Positions 34,436-43,161 of a stretch of 46,379 nucleotides of DNA are shown one piece after another. The number at the start of each line of letters is the position of its first letter. The stretch's first letter is position 1. Position numbers and translations under genes: made by a program. The stretch is from assembly GCA_013817045.1 (NCBI GenBank), contig JACDDL010000001.1, positions 1 through 46,379 on the forward strand, written 5' to 3'. Below the pieces are notes generated by a model. It worked only from the letters and a program-made list of their open reading frames with translations. It was not told the DNA's origin and searched no databases. The stretch comes from Actinomycetota bacterium. Lineage in GTDB: Bacteria > Actinomycetota > CADDZG01 > WHSQ01.

Positions 34436-34768
34436 CACTTGCGACTCCCCGATATTCCACGACAACCCGCCAACCATGAGGATCGGGAGCTATACGAAAG
34501 GAACCTCGCGTCTAAGCAACCGTCCCGCCCTTCCTGCCCGCCCATTAACTGAGCCCAGCTTAGCAAGGTCACCGGCATACCCGATTCACTTTCTGTGGCT
34601 CGAGCGATTCGGAAGTCCTCCGCTTCTGGATACCTAGTGCAGATCTCGCCGGACTTGCCAGAAGTAGCTCAGGATCCGGATCGGGGACATTCTCGAAACC
34701 CCGGGATGGTCTAGCTGCGGGATCCTATTCGTCCAAGCCCGAACGTGGCTGTCTTCATTGGACTTGGC
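34436..34768. other. Upstream region of the DAHP synthase operon
   Basis: About 330 bp separate the DAHP synthase start and the end of the next minus-strand gene (34769). The promoter of the aromatic operon should be here. I see no convincing -35/-10 pair, strong hairpin, tRNA or repeat, and no short gene with a ribosome site. Confidence 0.45.
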
Positions 34769-36040
34769 CTACCGGGGCGGCTGAAAGCCCAGCTCGATGA
34801 CTTCAAAGGAGCCGAGGGGGATGCTCTCGAGAGCGTCGGCCGTAAGGACGCCGGCCCACAGGTCACCCCGCCCTTCGGCGAGAGTATGTTCAAGCTTGAT
34901 CGAGGCCGGGCCTCCGGACATGTCTCCGATCACCGCCCCATACCTCTGCAGCGACTCCGCTATCACGCGGGCCCCAGGGGACAATGCAAGGGCGTCGAGG
35001 TTTACGGATGGCTTGATGCGGATGCGGGTGCCCTCAGGGGGAGCATATGGGTGATCCGAGCTTTTCGGTCCCTTGTCCTCGCCACCCAGCATGGGGAATA
35101 CGGCCGCCGAGCGTCTGGTCTCGTTTACGAACATCTCCAAAACATGATCGATGCCGCCGGCCTGGATCTCATCCAAGCGTATGGCCATAACCGATGCGGG
35201 TACGCCTCGGTGGCCTTCGTTGCGCGGATCGCTGTCCGCGAACCGATCCCAGCTCCCGTCGAGCCCGTTGGAGTCGAGATAGTGGATGCTGCCGCCCGCG
35301 GCACTCCAGGTATCGGTTCTGGAATCGTAGAGCGCCTCGAACAGACCCGCGACGTAACCGTTTTCGAGATCGAACACCGTCATCGCACCATCTCCGCTGA
35401 CCATGCCGGTAGCGGCGTTGATGTCAGGCTGAGCTCCCTTCGGTATCCTCAGATTCGCGAACTGACGCGGCAACACCTGCGCGCAGCCACATTCGGTCTC
35501 GGCAGGATGGGGGCTTCTCACCCTGTAGGTGGGATCACCGTCTTCCGCCCAGTAGATGGGCCGCCCCCACGTTCCGTGTGCGGTCGCTCCGGAAAGACTG
35601 ATGTAATCGGTTGTGTTCGTCGCCCTTAGAAAGTTGATGATCTCCGGGGAGAGCGGATCCACCGGAGCGTCCTTGGGCAGCGGCGTGTTCCAGTAGCTGG
35701 AGGCGGTGAAGGGCCGGTAAGGAGCGGTCGCCGGCGGGGAGTCGGTGGGCGTGGCGGTCACTAAGAGATAAACGGCCAGGGAGATTGACCCCAGAACCGC
35801 TAGACCTTCTAACTTATTAATCCTCTTGGGCCCACGGCGCACTCTTGGGCGGCTTGGGGGCGTTTCCTTGCGCAACTCAGTCGTGGTGCCAGAATGCTGG
35901 GACCTGAGCGCGAGCTTCCGAGTAACCCCCAGGACAAACCCACCCAGGGTGGACAGGAGCCCCCGTGATCTCACAGGATTGTGGCAGGATCCTGCATCGA
36001 TATCAGTGCAATCGTCTCGAATCTGCAGTCCCGCCCCCAC
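34769..36040 (-). CDS. Membrane-anchored extracytoplasmic protein of unknown function
   Basis: A predicted single-pass protein. The basic N-terminus (SRPRVRRGPKRINKLEG) precedes one hydrophobic helix (LAVLGSISLAVYLLV, about residues 80-95 from the GTG at 36040), and about 320 residues lie outside. The outer domain begins FTASSYWNTPLPKDAPVDP and contains GDGAMTVFDLENGYVAGLFE, AGGSIHY, GHRGVPASVMAIRLDEI and a final ARVIAESLQRYGAVIGDMSG. The YWNTPLP opening and the acidic, Gly-rich loops resemble a group of unnamed actinobacterial exported proteins. A polysaccharide-active role is possible but I cannot show it. The start is uncertain: the first 60 residues lack character and a start nearer the helix is possible. 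Confidence 0.7.
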   Translation of the reverse strand: MGAGLQIRDDCTDIDAGSCHNPVRSRGLLSTLGGFVLGVTRKLALRSQHSGTTTELRKETPPSRPRVRRGPKRINKLEGLAVLGSISLAVYLLVTATPTDSPPATAPYRPFTASSYWNTPLPKDAPVDPLSPEIINFLRATNTTDYISLSGATAHGTWGRPIYWAEDGDPTYRVRSPHPAETECGCAQVLPRQFANLRIPKGAQPDINAATGMVSGDGAMTVFDLENGYVAGLFEALYDSRTDTWSAAGGSIHYLDSNGLDGSWDRFADSDPRNEGHRGVPASVMAIRLDEIQAGGIDHVLEMFVNETRRSAAVFPMLGGEDKGPKSSDHPYAPPEGTRIRIKPSVNLDALALSPGARVIAESLQRYGAVIGDMSGGPASIKLEHTLAEGRGDLWAGVLTADALESIPLGSFEVIELGFQPPR

Positions 36041-36225
36041 TTCCGTCCAATAGGAACTATCCGTAGGATAAGAGAAATTGGTTTGCTAACTGCGCTGGCC
36101 CCGGCCTCACCCGAGATGACCACCGGCAACTTTGAACTCTTACCCGGGAAGCCACCCCCTGGCACGGTTTCCGCCATTACGAGGAAAATTGGCTTAGCGC
36201 CGAATGCCTGTCTCTCTCGTAGAGG

Positions 36226-36984
36226 CTATCCCCTCGCCCTCCAGGTCCGGACGCCTGCACGAACCGCTCGGAAGGCTGAGGTCTTGCGGACTCCCAGATA
36301 CCACGGTGAGCTCTTTATGCGCAGGGCGAGGAGGGCATCGTCTCGATAGATCCCGGCCCGTGGTATGGCGTACCGCCCTACGGGTTCCCTCCGCTGGGAG
36401 GAGCCAACGGCGTACCTGTATCCGGCCTTCTCCGCAAGTCGGCACACCCGGTCGTCGTGGTAGCCGAACGGATATGCGAGGCCATGAACGGAGCCCCCCA
36501 GCAGCTCTTCGAGAAGCAGACGGCTGGCTTCCAGGTCACGCCTGCACTCCTCGTCGCCCATTTTGGTGAGATCCGGGTGCGTGTGAGTGTGGGACTCGAA
36601 TCGAACTCCGGCCTCCTGCATCTCCAGGATCTGATCCAGCTGCAGAGTTGTCAGCGGGTACGGCGGTGGGTCGTCTACCCAATCGACGGGATGGCCTTCA
36701 GAGGTCAGCGTCTCTGCCACGAGAAAGACAGTGGCGGGCATTCGCTCTCGACGCAAAACCGGAAACGCGTGGTGGTAGAGATCCTCAAACCCGTCATCAA
36801 AGGTCACTGCCACTGCGCCCCCGCGAAGGCGGCCGTGCCGTGAGATGCCGGACACCGCGTCGGCGATGTCAACCACTCGCCTTGTGCGGCACAGCCACGC
36901 GCAGTGGGCCGAGAACCGCTCTGGCGCGACGGCCAGGGTCGAATTCCATTTCGGGTCTACGGAGTGGTAGGTAAGGACAGACAT
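36226..36984 (-). CDS. Polysaccharide deacetylase (NodB fold)
   Basis: A 252-residue metal-dependent deacetylase of the NodB/CE4 family, which removes N- or O-acetyl groups from sugars in peptidoglycan, chitin or exopolysaccharide. Motif 1 is VAVTFDDGFEDLY (D63 catalytic base, D64 metal ligand), motif 2 is SHTHTHPDLT (132, 134 and 136 are His), and motif 3 is AYPFGYHDD. ATG 36984 is used; the longer open frame to 37188 adds residues without family similarity. No signal peptide is seen, so it acts in the cytoplasm or leaves by another route. It belongs to the second block of polysaccharide genes. Confidence 0.88.
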   Translation of the reverse strand: MSVLTYHSVDPKWNSTLAVAPERFSAHCAWLCRTRRVVDIADAVSGISRHGRLRGGAVAVTFDDGFEDLYHHAFPVLRRERMPATVFLVAETLTSEGHPVDWVDDPPPYPLTTLQLDQILEMQEAGVRFESHTHTHPDLTKMGDEECRRDLEASRLLLEELLGGSVHGLAYPFGYHDDRVCRLAEKAGYRYAVGSSQRREPVGRYAIPRAGIYRDDALLALRIKSSPWYLGVRKTSAFRAVRAGVRTWRARG

Positions 36985-37379
36985 GCACGTGCAGCCTACG
37001 ATCGAAGGCAGGACTATCGCGACCTGACCCCGATCGGATTTGGGCACCCCCACCAGAAAGATAGTGATTCCCCCAGCGGGGGCCTTGTCGTCGACTCGGG
37101 AGCGTTCAATCAGCTGACGGGTATATACGCCCGACGGAAACGCCCGAATTCCCAGATTCAGCCCCCTTACGGGTTTCGGCCTGACCATATCCTTTTGCTT
37201 CCATCGGCCTCATTCAATTCCTGGACCGCTGCCGTGCTCCGAGCCACCGGGACCTGGACGCACAGGGGCTGGATCTCCGATGGAGGTGTTCAGGGCCGGG
37301 CCTCGGAGCGCACAATCGCTGGCCGGCTCTGCGGTGAGGTAAATGCTGAGACCCAACGTAGTATTCGAGGGAGGAACAT
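36985..37379. other. Divergent intergenic region
   Basis: About 395 bp lie between the deacetylase (minus) and the next plus-strand gene. It should carry both promoters. Open frames cross it but have no ribosome site or recognisable protein. I see no notable hairpin or repeat. GAGGGAGGAAC at the right end is the ribosome site of the next gene. Confidence 0.45.
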
Positions 37380-38342
37380 TTGGGACTTGCACGGGTAATA
37401 TCGGGACTACTCCTTGGCATCCATTGCCTCTTGTTCCTCGCGCCCGATGCCAGGGCGCAGCAAACCGAAAGGGCAGTTCCACTCACGGTTCAGACCGTCC
37501 CTCGGTTGGCGGGAATCAGATTCCGCGTGGACGGTCGTAGCTTCGTTTCCGACAACCACGGACTTGCGTTGATCACGGTCGACAAGGCCGGCACTCATGA
37601 GCTAGTCGCCGCCCCCCGGCAGCTCAAGAGCGATGTGCGTGTCGCATTCGAAGGATGGTCAGATGGCGTCTCTTCTGCCCGGCGGGAGATCACCGCGGAG
37701 TCGTTCACATTCCTCCAAGCCGGGTTTAGCTCCAGATATCTGTGGAGCCCGGACTTCGTGGACTCCAAAGGGGTCCAATTCGACAGGGAAAGAATCGACT
37801 CCGTCACAGTGGTGGACGATCTCGATAACCGTTTCCACCTCCAAGCGAACAAAGCATGGTGGCTGCAGGGTACTCGTGTCACGGCCTCCGACCCCCTGCT
37901 TAGCGCCGAAAGAATCCTGTACCGGGTCGATGAGGTCGAAATCGACGACACCACCGTCGAGGCGTCGACTCAAGAGCCCTTCTTTCCTGGATCGAAGCAG
38001 ACATCTGTCGTTGTTGGGCCGTCCTTTCCGTCCCTGCGCATCCTGGTGAGGGATGCGCTCTTCGGTTCACCCATGAGCGGCTCCGTCCTCATCCGCTATC
38101 CCGGCGGGCAGGTCGAACGGCATCCGCTCGACCGACAAGGTGCTTTGGAGCTTAAATCGCTGTCTCGAGGCGACTATGCCGTGACGACTGACGCCGAGGG
38201 GCTAAGCAAGACGCACTCCTTCCTGGTGTACCGGCGTCAAGAGCTTCAACTGCAGGTGGTCAGCTACGTCGATATCGGCGTCGCCGCCGTAGTCATAGCC
38301 GCTGTCGCCGCCGGCGCAATGGTCCTTCGCCGTTGGTCTTAG
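37380..38342 (+). CDS. Exported protein with C-terminal transmembrane anchor, unknown function
   Basis: A 320-residue protein with a signal peptide (ISGLLLGIHCLLFLAPDARA, cleavage after ARA). A large beta-rich outer region follows, with GIRFRVDGRSFVSDNHGLA resembling a PEGA-like or carboxypeptidase-regulatory-like repeat. One C-terminal transmembrane helix (VDIGVAAVVIAAVAAGAMVL) is followed by RRWS. The region about 230-285 (FGSPMSGSVLIRYPGGQVE) looks like another Ig-like module. This is the layout of a surface protein held by its C-terminus. TTG 37380 follows GGGAGGAACA. I recognise no enzyme motif. A cupredoxin gene follows after about 80 bp. Confidence 0.72.
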   Translation: MGLARVISGLLLGIHCLLFLAPDARAQQTERAVPLTVQTVPRLAGIRFRVDGRSFVSDNHGLALITVDKAGTHELVAAPRQLKSDVRVAFEGWSDGVSSARREITAESFTFLQAGFSSRYLWSPDFVDSKGVQFDRERIDSVTVVDDLDNRFHLQANKAWWLQGTRVTASDPLLSAERILYRVDEVEIDDTTVEASTQEPFFPGSKQTSVVVGPSFPSLRILVRDALFGSPMSGSVLIRYPGGQVERHPLDRQGALELKSLSRGDYAVTTDAEGLSKTHSFLVYRRQELQLQVVSYVDIGVAAVVIAAVAAGAMVLRRWS

Positions 38343-38423
38343 CTCAGCTTGCTGCCATTTTTGCCCTCTTTCACGTCAAGATCGCTTAGTCTTTGACAGA
38401 CTCATTGGGAGGAAAGGGGCGGT

Positions 38424-38831
38424 ATGAGTGAGGTTCCTCGCAGTATCTCGGCCGTGTTGATTTTATTGGGGATCGGCATGTCAGCGGCCTGCGGAGGTAC
38501 CAGTCAAGGGCTCGAGCAGGGCACCCCCAAGGAGAGAAGGGAAGCAGCCGGGGGCCCCGGAGGCGATGTCTCCATCACCTTGACGGCAAAGGACAACACC
38601 TTCCAGCCAAAACGTCTACGGCTTCCGGCGGGCAGCGACGTCACCCTCAAGTTCCTCAACAAGGGAGAACTCCCCCATACATTCACGGTCAGGGAGCTCG
38701 ACCTCGATACGGGCTCAATTGAGCCAGGGGGTTCCAAGCGTGTGAGGTTTTCCGCACCAGACAGCAGGATGCAGTTCCTATGTACCATTCACGAGTTCGA
38801 AGGACAGGTAGGCGACCTCATTCCCCGCTGA
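38424..38831 (+). CDS. Cupredoxin lipoprotein with unusual axial position
   Basis: A 135-residue predicted lipoprotein: signal sequence ending in the lipobox SAAC, then a short linker and a cupredoxin domain (about 47-135). Type 1 copper ligands are visible as His in LPHTFTV and Cys/His in FLCTIHEFEG. In amicyanin-like proteins this loop is CxxHxxM; here the Met position reads Glu (HEFE). It could carry electrons on the outer face of the membrane. AGGAAAGGGG precedes the ATG. A beta-propeller lipoprotein gene follows 46 bp later and could be a partner. Confidence 0.85.
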   Translation: MSEVPRSISAVLILLGIGMSAACGGTSQGLEQGTPKERREAAGGPGGDVSITLTAKDNTFQPKRLRLPAGSDVTLKFLNKGELPHTFTVRELDLDTGSIEPGGSKRVRFSAPDSRMQFLCTIHEFEGQVGDLIPR

Positions 38832-38877
38832 CTACCTTAAAGAGAACACCCAACGGACAAGTAGAGGAAACAATCGA

Positions 38878-40374
38878 GTGGAAAGCAAGAGCCGCATTAT
38901 CGGTTTTCTCATCGGGTTGGTCCTCATCGGAACGGCCTGCAGCCCCGATGTGGAACCCCTTCGTCAGGGGAGGGGAGAGAATCCGCAAGAGACTACAGTT
39001 CAAGAGCCTTCACAAGCCCCGTCCGACAGCTCTAGCATTAATTGGTCGGCGTACTTGTTTGGACCAACTCATTCTTCCCGAAACAGCAATACAAAGGCGA
39101 TCACTGCCACTAATGCCTCTGATCTTACCGAGGAGTGGCAATGGGCACCTGAACCGCCTTCGCAAGAAGGACAACCTCCCTCACAGCTCTTCGCGAGCCC
39201 GACCGTCTTTGACGGGACGGTCTATATCGGCGTTAACAGCGGGGACTTTTATGCTCTCGATGAGGCAACTGGAACCGTTCGTTGGAAGCAATTCCTCGGA
39301 TTCCTCGAGCAAAACGAGAGTTGCGGACGTCGAGGGACCACCTCCACAGCGACTGTTGCCGAGGATCCGAAGACGGGCGAGCCCACCGTCTATGTCGGAG
39401 CTGCCGATGGCAATCTCTACGCCTTGAATGCCGCCAGCGGTGATACACGATGGAAGTCATTTGTGGTAAGCCCCCAAGAAGACGGGCACAACTGGTCCTC
39501 ACCCACGGTTATGGACGGACGGGTGTACGTGGGAGTCGCGTCGCACTGTAAGAGCACGGTGCGAGGAGGTGTAAAAGAGTACGATCAGGCCACCGGTCGA
39601 TTGCTAGAAACCTACTGGACGGTGCCAAAGGGCGTAATCGGGGGAAGTGTCTGGAGCAGCGTCGCCGCAGCTTCGAACGGAAAATCCATCTTTGTATCTA
39701 CCGGCAACGGGGATCTCAACGGGGGCGATCCCGGCGATTCCTTCTCGGTGGTTCGTCTGAAAGCCCGGACGCTCACAAAAGAGGACATATGGACTGCACC
39801 CCTGGAGGGTACGGATCTGGACTTCGGGGCCTCACCGACACTGTTCTCGGCTCGCATAAACGACGAGACCACGCCAATGGTTGGGGCGTGCAACAAGAAT
39901 GGCCGTTTTTACGCCTTCAGACAAAAGAACCTGTCGGCCGGACCCGCGTGGGAAGTCGAGGTGTCCGGCAAGTGGCCGAACGACGGCAACTGCTTGGGTG
40001 CAGCCATCTGGGACTCCGATCGTGAGCGCCTGTTCGTGTCCGGCGCGCAAACTACGGTAGATGGGAAAAGCCATCGTGGCTCAATCAGGGAAGTAAATCC
40101 TGCCACTGGCGCTTTCCTCTGGGAACTCGGTCTCCCGGGAGTGGTATGGGGGAGCCCGTCCATGAATGGCAATAACATAATTGCTGTGCCGAGCTTCGAC
40201 ACTGACCCCTCAGCTGAAAGGGCTGTGTGGCTCATTGACGCAAACGACGGATCAATGGTGGAAACTCTTGACACAGCTGACAACCCAGTCTTCAGCCAAC
40301 CGGTGTTCGCAGACAATTACTTGTTTGTGGCGACCGTGGGGGGTGGGTTGATCGCCTACAAACTCGAGTTCTGA
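38878..40374 (+). CDS. Lipoprotein with PQQ-type beta-propeller
   Basis: A 498-residue predicted lipoprotein (hydrophobic signal with lipobox GTAC, Cys near residue 21), then a Ser/Pro/Glu-rich linker and a propeller of repeated strands. The PQQ-repeat signatures VYIGVNSGDFYALDEATGTV, VYVGAADGNLYALNAASGDT and IDANDGSM are visible. They form the 8-bladed propeller of PQQ alcohol/sugar dehydrogenases and of BamB-like or polyvinyl-alcohol dehydrogenase-like proteins. Catalytic PQQ-enzyme residues are not clearly recognisable, so it may be a binding protein. The start is GTG 38878. Coupling with the neighbouring cupredoxin would suit an extracellular electron-transfer pair (inference). Confidence 0.83.
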   Translation: MESKSRIIGFLIGLVLIGTACSPDVEPLRQGRGENPQETTVQEPSQAPSDSSSINWSAYLFGPTHSSRNSNTKAITATNASDLTEEWQWAPEPPSQEGQPPSQLFASPTVFDGTVYIGVNSGDFYALDEATGTVRWKQFLGFLEQNESCGRRGTTSTATVAEDPKTGEPTVYVGAADGNLYALNAASGDTRWKSFVVSPQEDGHNWSSPTVMDGRVYVGVASHCKSTVRGGVKEYDQATGRLLETYWTVPKGVIGGSVWSSVAAASNGKSIFVSTGNGDLNGGDPGDSFSVVRLKARTLTKEDIWTAPLEGTDLDFGASPTLFSARINDETTPMVGACNKNGRFYAFRQKNLSAGPAWEVEVSGKWPNDGNCLGAAIWDSDRERLFVSGAQTTVDGKSHRGSIREVNPATGAFLWELGLPGVVWGSPSMNGNNIIAVPSFDTDPSAERAVWLIDANDGSMVETLDTADNPVFSQPVFADNYLFVATVGGGLIAYKLEF

Positions 40375-40433
40375 GGACGGGGCAAGAAGAGTAGTCGCGT
40401 GTTCTTGGGCGGGACAAGCGCGGGAGCATTGCC

Positions 40434-41384
40434 ATGCTTAGCGACCCTCTCCCAGTCCGAGCGGCCGCTGCCAAGCATTGGTCTCAGCAGCGAACCCAGT
40501 TTGCGTGGCATCGAGCCATTAGTGCGGCTCGGGGGACCGAAGAGGCACCGACTCGGCCCATCTTTGTGCTCGGCTGTCCGCGATCGGGGACCTCTGTGGT
40601 TTTCGCCCTTCTGCAGCGGCATGAAGCTCTTCGATCTCCCGGCAAAGAGGGGCACGCCCTGTGGAATGCATACCAGCATCCTCGTCTCAAGGGTTGGTCT
40701 TCCGATCGGGCGACATACCAAGACGTAAAGCCGTTCGAGCGGCGATACCTGTACACCGCTATCAAGTCGACGACCGGCGACCTACGTTTTCTCGACAAGA
40801 CACCCAAGAACATTTTAAAGCTCCCGTACCTCGCCAGCCTGTTTCCCGATGCCACCTTTGTCTTTGTCAAGCGTGACGGCCCCGACACGGTTAACTCCCT
40901 GATCGAGGGCTGGACCGTGCGTTTCGGGATTTCCTATCGCTTGCCTCAGCGCCTGGAGCTTGTGGACTATCGAGGACGGTACTGGTGCTACGTCCTGCCC
41001 GAGGGTTGGCGAGATTGGGCGCGTACCTCGGTGGGCGACGTTGCGGCGTTTCAATACGTGGAGTCTTACGAGACCGCCCTCGACGATAGAACAGGCTTAT
41101 CGGATCACTCTTTTGTGGATCTGCGCTACGAGGATCTCCTTCAGCAACCCGTCCGCCAGACCAAGGCCCTGCTCGATCGACTCGAGTTGCCCCCTTCTGA
41201 CTCAGTTATGGAGATGGCCCACGACTTGACGGCCTATCCCTCGAAATCGACCGTGAGCCGTCCCAGGGAAGGCAAATGGCGCCAGAGAGCTGAAGAGATC
41301 GCCAGGATTGCGCCTCGCATCACCCCGACGGTGTTGCGACTTGGATATGAACAAAAACAGACACGGGATATCCTCGGGAGCTAG
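40434..41384 (+). CDS. PAPS-dependent sulfotransferase, copy 4
   Basis: A 316-residue sulfotransferase of the Sulfotransfer_3 type. The PAPS loop is IFVLGCPRSGTSVVFALL, the second block is FLDKTPKNILKLPYLASLF, the 3'-phosphate site is FVKRDGPDTVNSLIEGW, and the C-terminal block is DLRYEDLLQQPVRQTKALL. It resembles copy 1 most (shared LDKTP-type and RYEDL blocks) but is not a recent duplicate. The ATG at 40434 precedes the recognisable domain by about 40 residues. It lies 155 bp upstream of the second phosphatase-superfamily gene in the same direction. Confidence 0.9.
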   Translation: MLSDPLPVRAAAAKHWSQQRTQFAWHRAISAARGTEEAPTRPIFVLGCPRSGTSVVFALLQRHEALRSPGKEGHALWNAYQHPRLKGWSSDRATYQDVKPFERRYLYTAIKSTTGDLRFLDKTPKNILKLPYLASLFPDATFVFVKRDGPDTVNSLIEGWTVRFGISYRLPQRLELVDYRGRYWCYVLPEGWRDWARTSVGDVAAFQYVESYETALDDRTGLSDHSFVDLRYEDLLQQPVRQTKALLDRLELPPSDSVMEMAHDLTAYPSKSTVSRPREGKWRQRAEEIARIAPRITPTVLRLGYEQKQTRDILGS

Positions 41385-41538
41385 ACTTCCTAAACGACGC
41401 TTTGTTACTTGATCCCGGAGCAGCCGATTCATGCCTCGGCGCTCGGCTCGGTAGCCGCACGATCCTTCGCTCTAACGGCCCACGCATAGTAGCATCGCAC
41501 CTTCTTGCGGGGGTCTGCGCTGCGTCAGGAGTTGTGCG

Positions 41539-43098
41539 GTGAGTGAGCGACTATTGGTAATCGGTTGGGACGGCGCGGATTGGGAGATCCTCGACGATCT
41601 GATCGCACTCGGGTGTCTGCCGAACGTCGAATCGATGTTACGTCGGGGCGCACGAGGGACTCTCCAATCAACGATCCCCGACCACTCCTGGGCTGCGTGG
41701 TCCACATTCCTCACGGGGTTGAACCCGGGAGGACACGGGGTATTCGACTTTGTGGAGCGCGATCCCGCCGAGCCCCAAAGGCGCGTCCCAGTTTCATCCG
41801 GATCAATCAAGGCAGAGACATTCGTAGAAAGGCTGTCAAACGCCGGACATGAGGTTCGGGTCGCCAACATTCCGGTTACCTACCCCCCCTTTCCGATCAA
41901 AGGTAAGATGATCTCCGGCATTGGGATCCCACGTGGTCAGACGTTCGTATACCCGGGAGAGTGGGCCGGGGAATTGGAGCGCCGGGCGCCCTTTCCCACG
42001 AACGGGATGGAATGGACGCAGTTCAGGGACCATCCCCAGGATCTCGTCGACGAGGCCCGTTCGTACATAGAGCGCAGGACCGCCTCATTCGAGGTCTTGC
42101 TCGAGGGAGACTGGACGGTGGCGACTTGTGTCTACGTCGCTCCCGATCGGCTCCAGCACGCCTTCGGAGCACATCTGCTCCCGTCCCACCCAGACCATGC
42201 GAGGCTCCGGGACACACCGCTCGCCAGATCGGTCCGGGAAACCTACCGGCTTCTCGACCACCAGCTCGGATGCCTTTGGGAGAGTGCGGGTCCCGAGACA
42301 ACTCTGGTGCTGATATCCGACCACGGGTTCGGGCCCGTCAATCGGGCGGCCAATCTCAACCAGGTCCTCTGCCAGTTGGGACTGGCCACGCCCACAAGAA
42401 CCGGAGAGGCCACCACTTTCTTACGCCGGTCGATGCTGTGGAGAACAATCGGGGCACGCTCGATCGGACAGGCAATCAAACGTCGCGCCAAGTCGCCGGC
42501 TACGCTCGACTGGTCCAAGACAACGGCTTATCGCTCAAGCCACGGTGGCGGGGTATCCATCAATCTGAAAGGTCGAGAAACCAAAGGGATAGTTGAGGCC
42601 CGTGATTACGAAAGGGTGTGTCAGGAGGTGCGGGAGGCGCTCCTCGGCTTCAAAGATGGGAGCGGCGACTCGCCGGTGGCCGAGGTCTTGCTGCGAGAAC
42701 ATCTCTACTCAGGCGACCACATAGGGCTAGCTCCCGACTTACTAGTCCGGCCCAACCCGCTCTGGACGCTGACCTACACCGACGACGCCACCTCGATCAC
42801 CGATTGGCCGACCGGCGATCACCGCCGAAGCGGCGTCGTGCTGGCGGCCGGGGGCCGAACGCGCCCGGGCGACCTGGGACGACGCGCCCTCGCCGACATG
42901 GCCCCCACAGCCCTAGCCTTCTGTGGGGTGCCCGCTTCAGGCCATGACGGGAGCGCCATCGAAGAAATCGCCGGGCACGGCGATGAAGCGGGGCCGGCGC
43001 CACCACCGAGCGAACACATCCGCCGGAATCGAGCTCTCACTCCGAAGGACGAAACCCAGATCGCAGATCACCTTCGCAGCCTCGGCTACATCGAATAA
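41539..43098 (+). CDS. Alkaline-phosphatase-superfamily hydrolase, copy 2
   Basis: A 519-residue relative of the gene at 9405-11003, with the same order of motifs: LLVIGWDGADWE metal site, nucleophile region IPDHSWAAWSTFLTG, VATCVYVAPDRLQH, the second metal site LISDHGFGPVNRAANL and the C-terminal HLRSLGYIE. Roughly half of the positions look identical by eye. It would hydrolyse or transfer phosphodiester-type groups in the cytoplasm; the real substrate is unknown. The GTG start at 41539 has AGGAG 8 nt upstream. It is convergent with the sugar transferase gene. Confidence 0.88.
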   Translation: MSERLLVIGWDGADWEILDDLIALGCLPNVESMLRRGARGTLQSTIPDHSWAAWSTFLTGLNPGGHGVFDFVERDPAEPQRRVPVSSGSIKAETFVERLSNAGHEVRVANIPVTYPPFPIKGKMISGIGIPRGQTFVYPGEWAGELERRAPFPTNGMEWTQFRDHPQDLVDEARSYIERRTASFEVLLEGDWTVATCVYVAPDRLQHAFGAHLLPSHPDHARLRDTPLARSVRETYRLLDHQLGCLWESAGPETTLVLISDHGFGPVNRAANLNQVLCQLGLATPTRTGEATTFLRRSMLWRTIGARSIGQAIKRRAKSPATLDWSKTTAYRSSHGGGVSINLKGRETKGIVEARDYERVCQEVREALLGFKDGSGDSPVAEVLLREHLYSGDHIGLAPDLLVRPNPLWTLTYTDDATSITDWPTGDHRRSGVVLAAGGRTRPGDLGRRALADMAPTALAFCGVPASGHDGSAIEEIAGHGDEAGPAPPPSEHIRRNRALTPKDETQIADHLRSLGYIE

Positions 43099-43161
43099 GG
43101 GTCTTTGCCCGCTGTCTACAGGATCATTTGCCTGTCGTCCGATAAGCCGAGCGCTGCAGAA

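Noticed and set aside
34745-35629. 294-residue open frame on the plus strand
   Set aside because: It lies antisense to the membrane-anchored protein gene (34769-36040), whose helix and domain composition are more protein-like.
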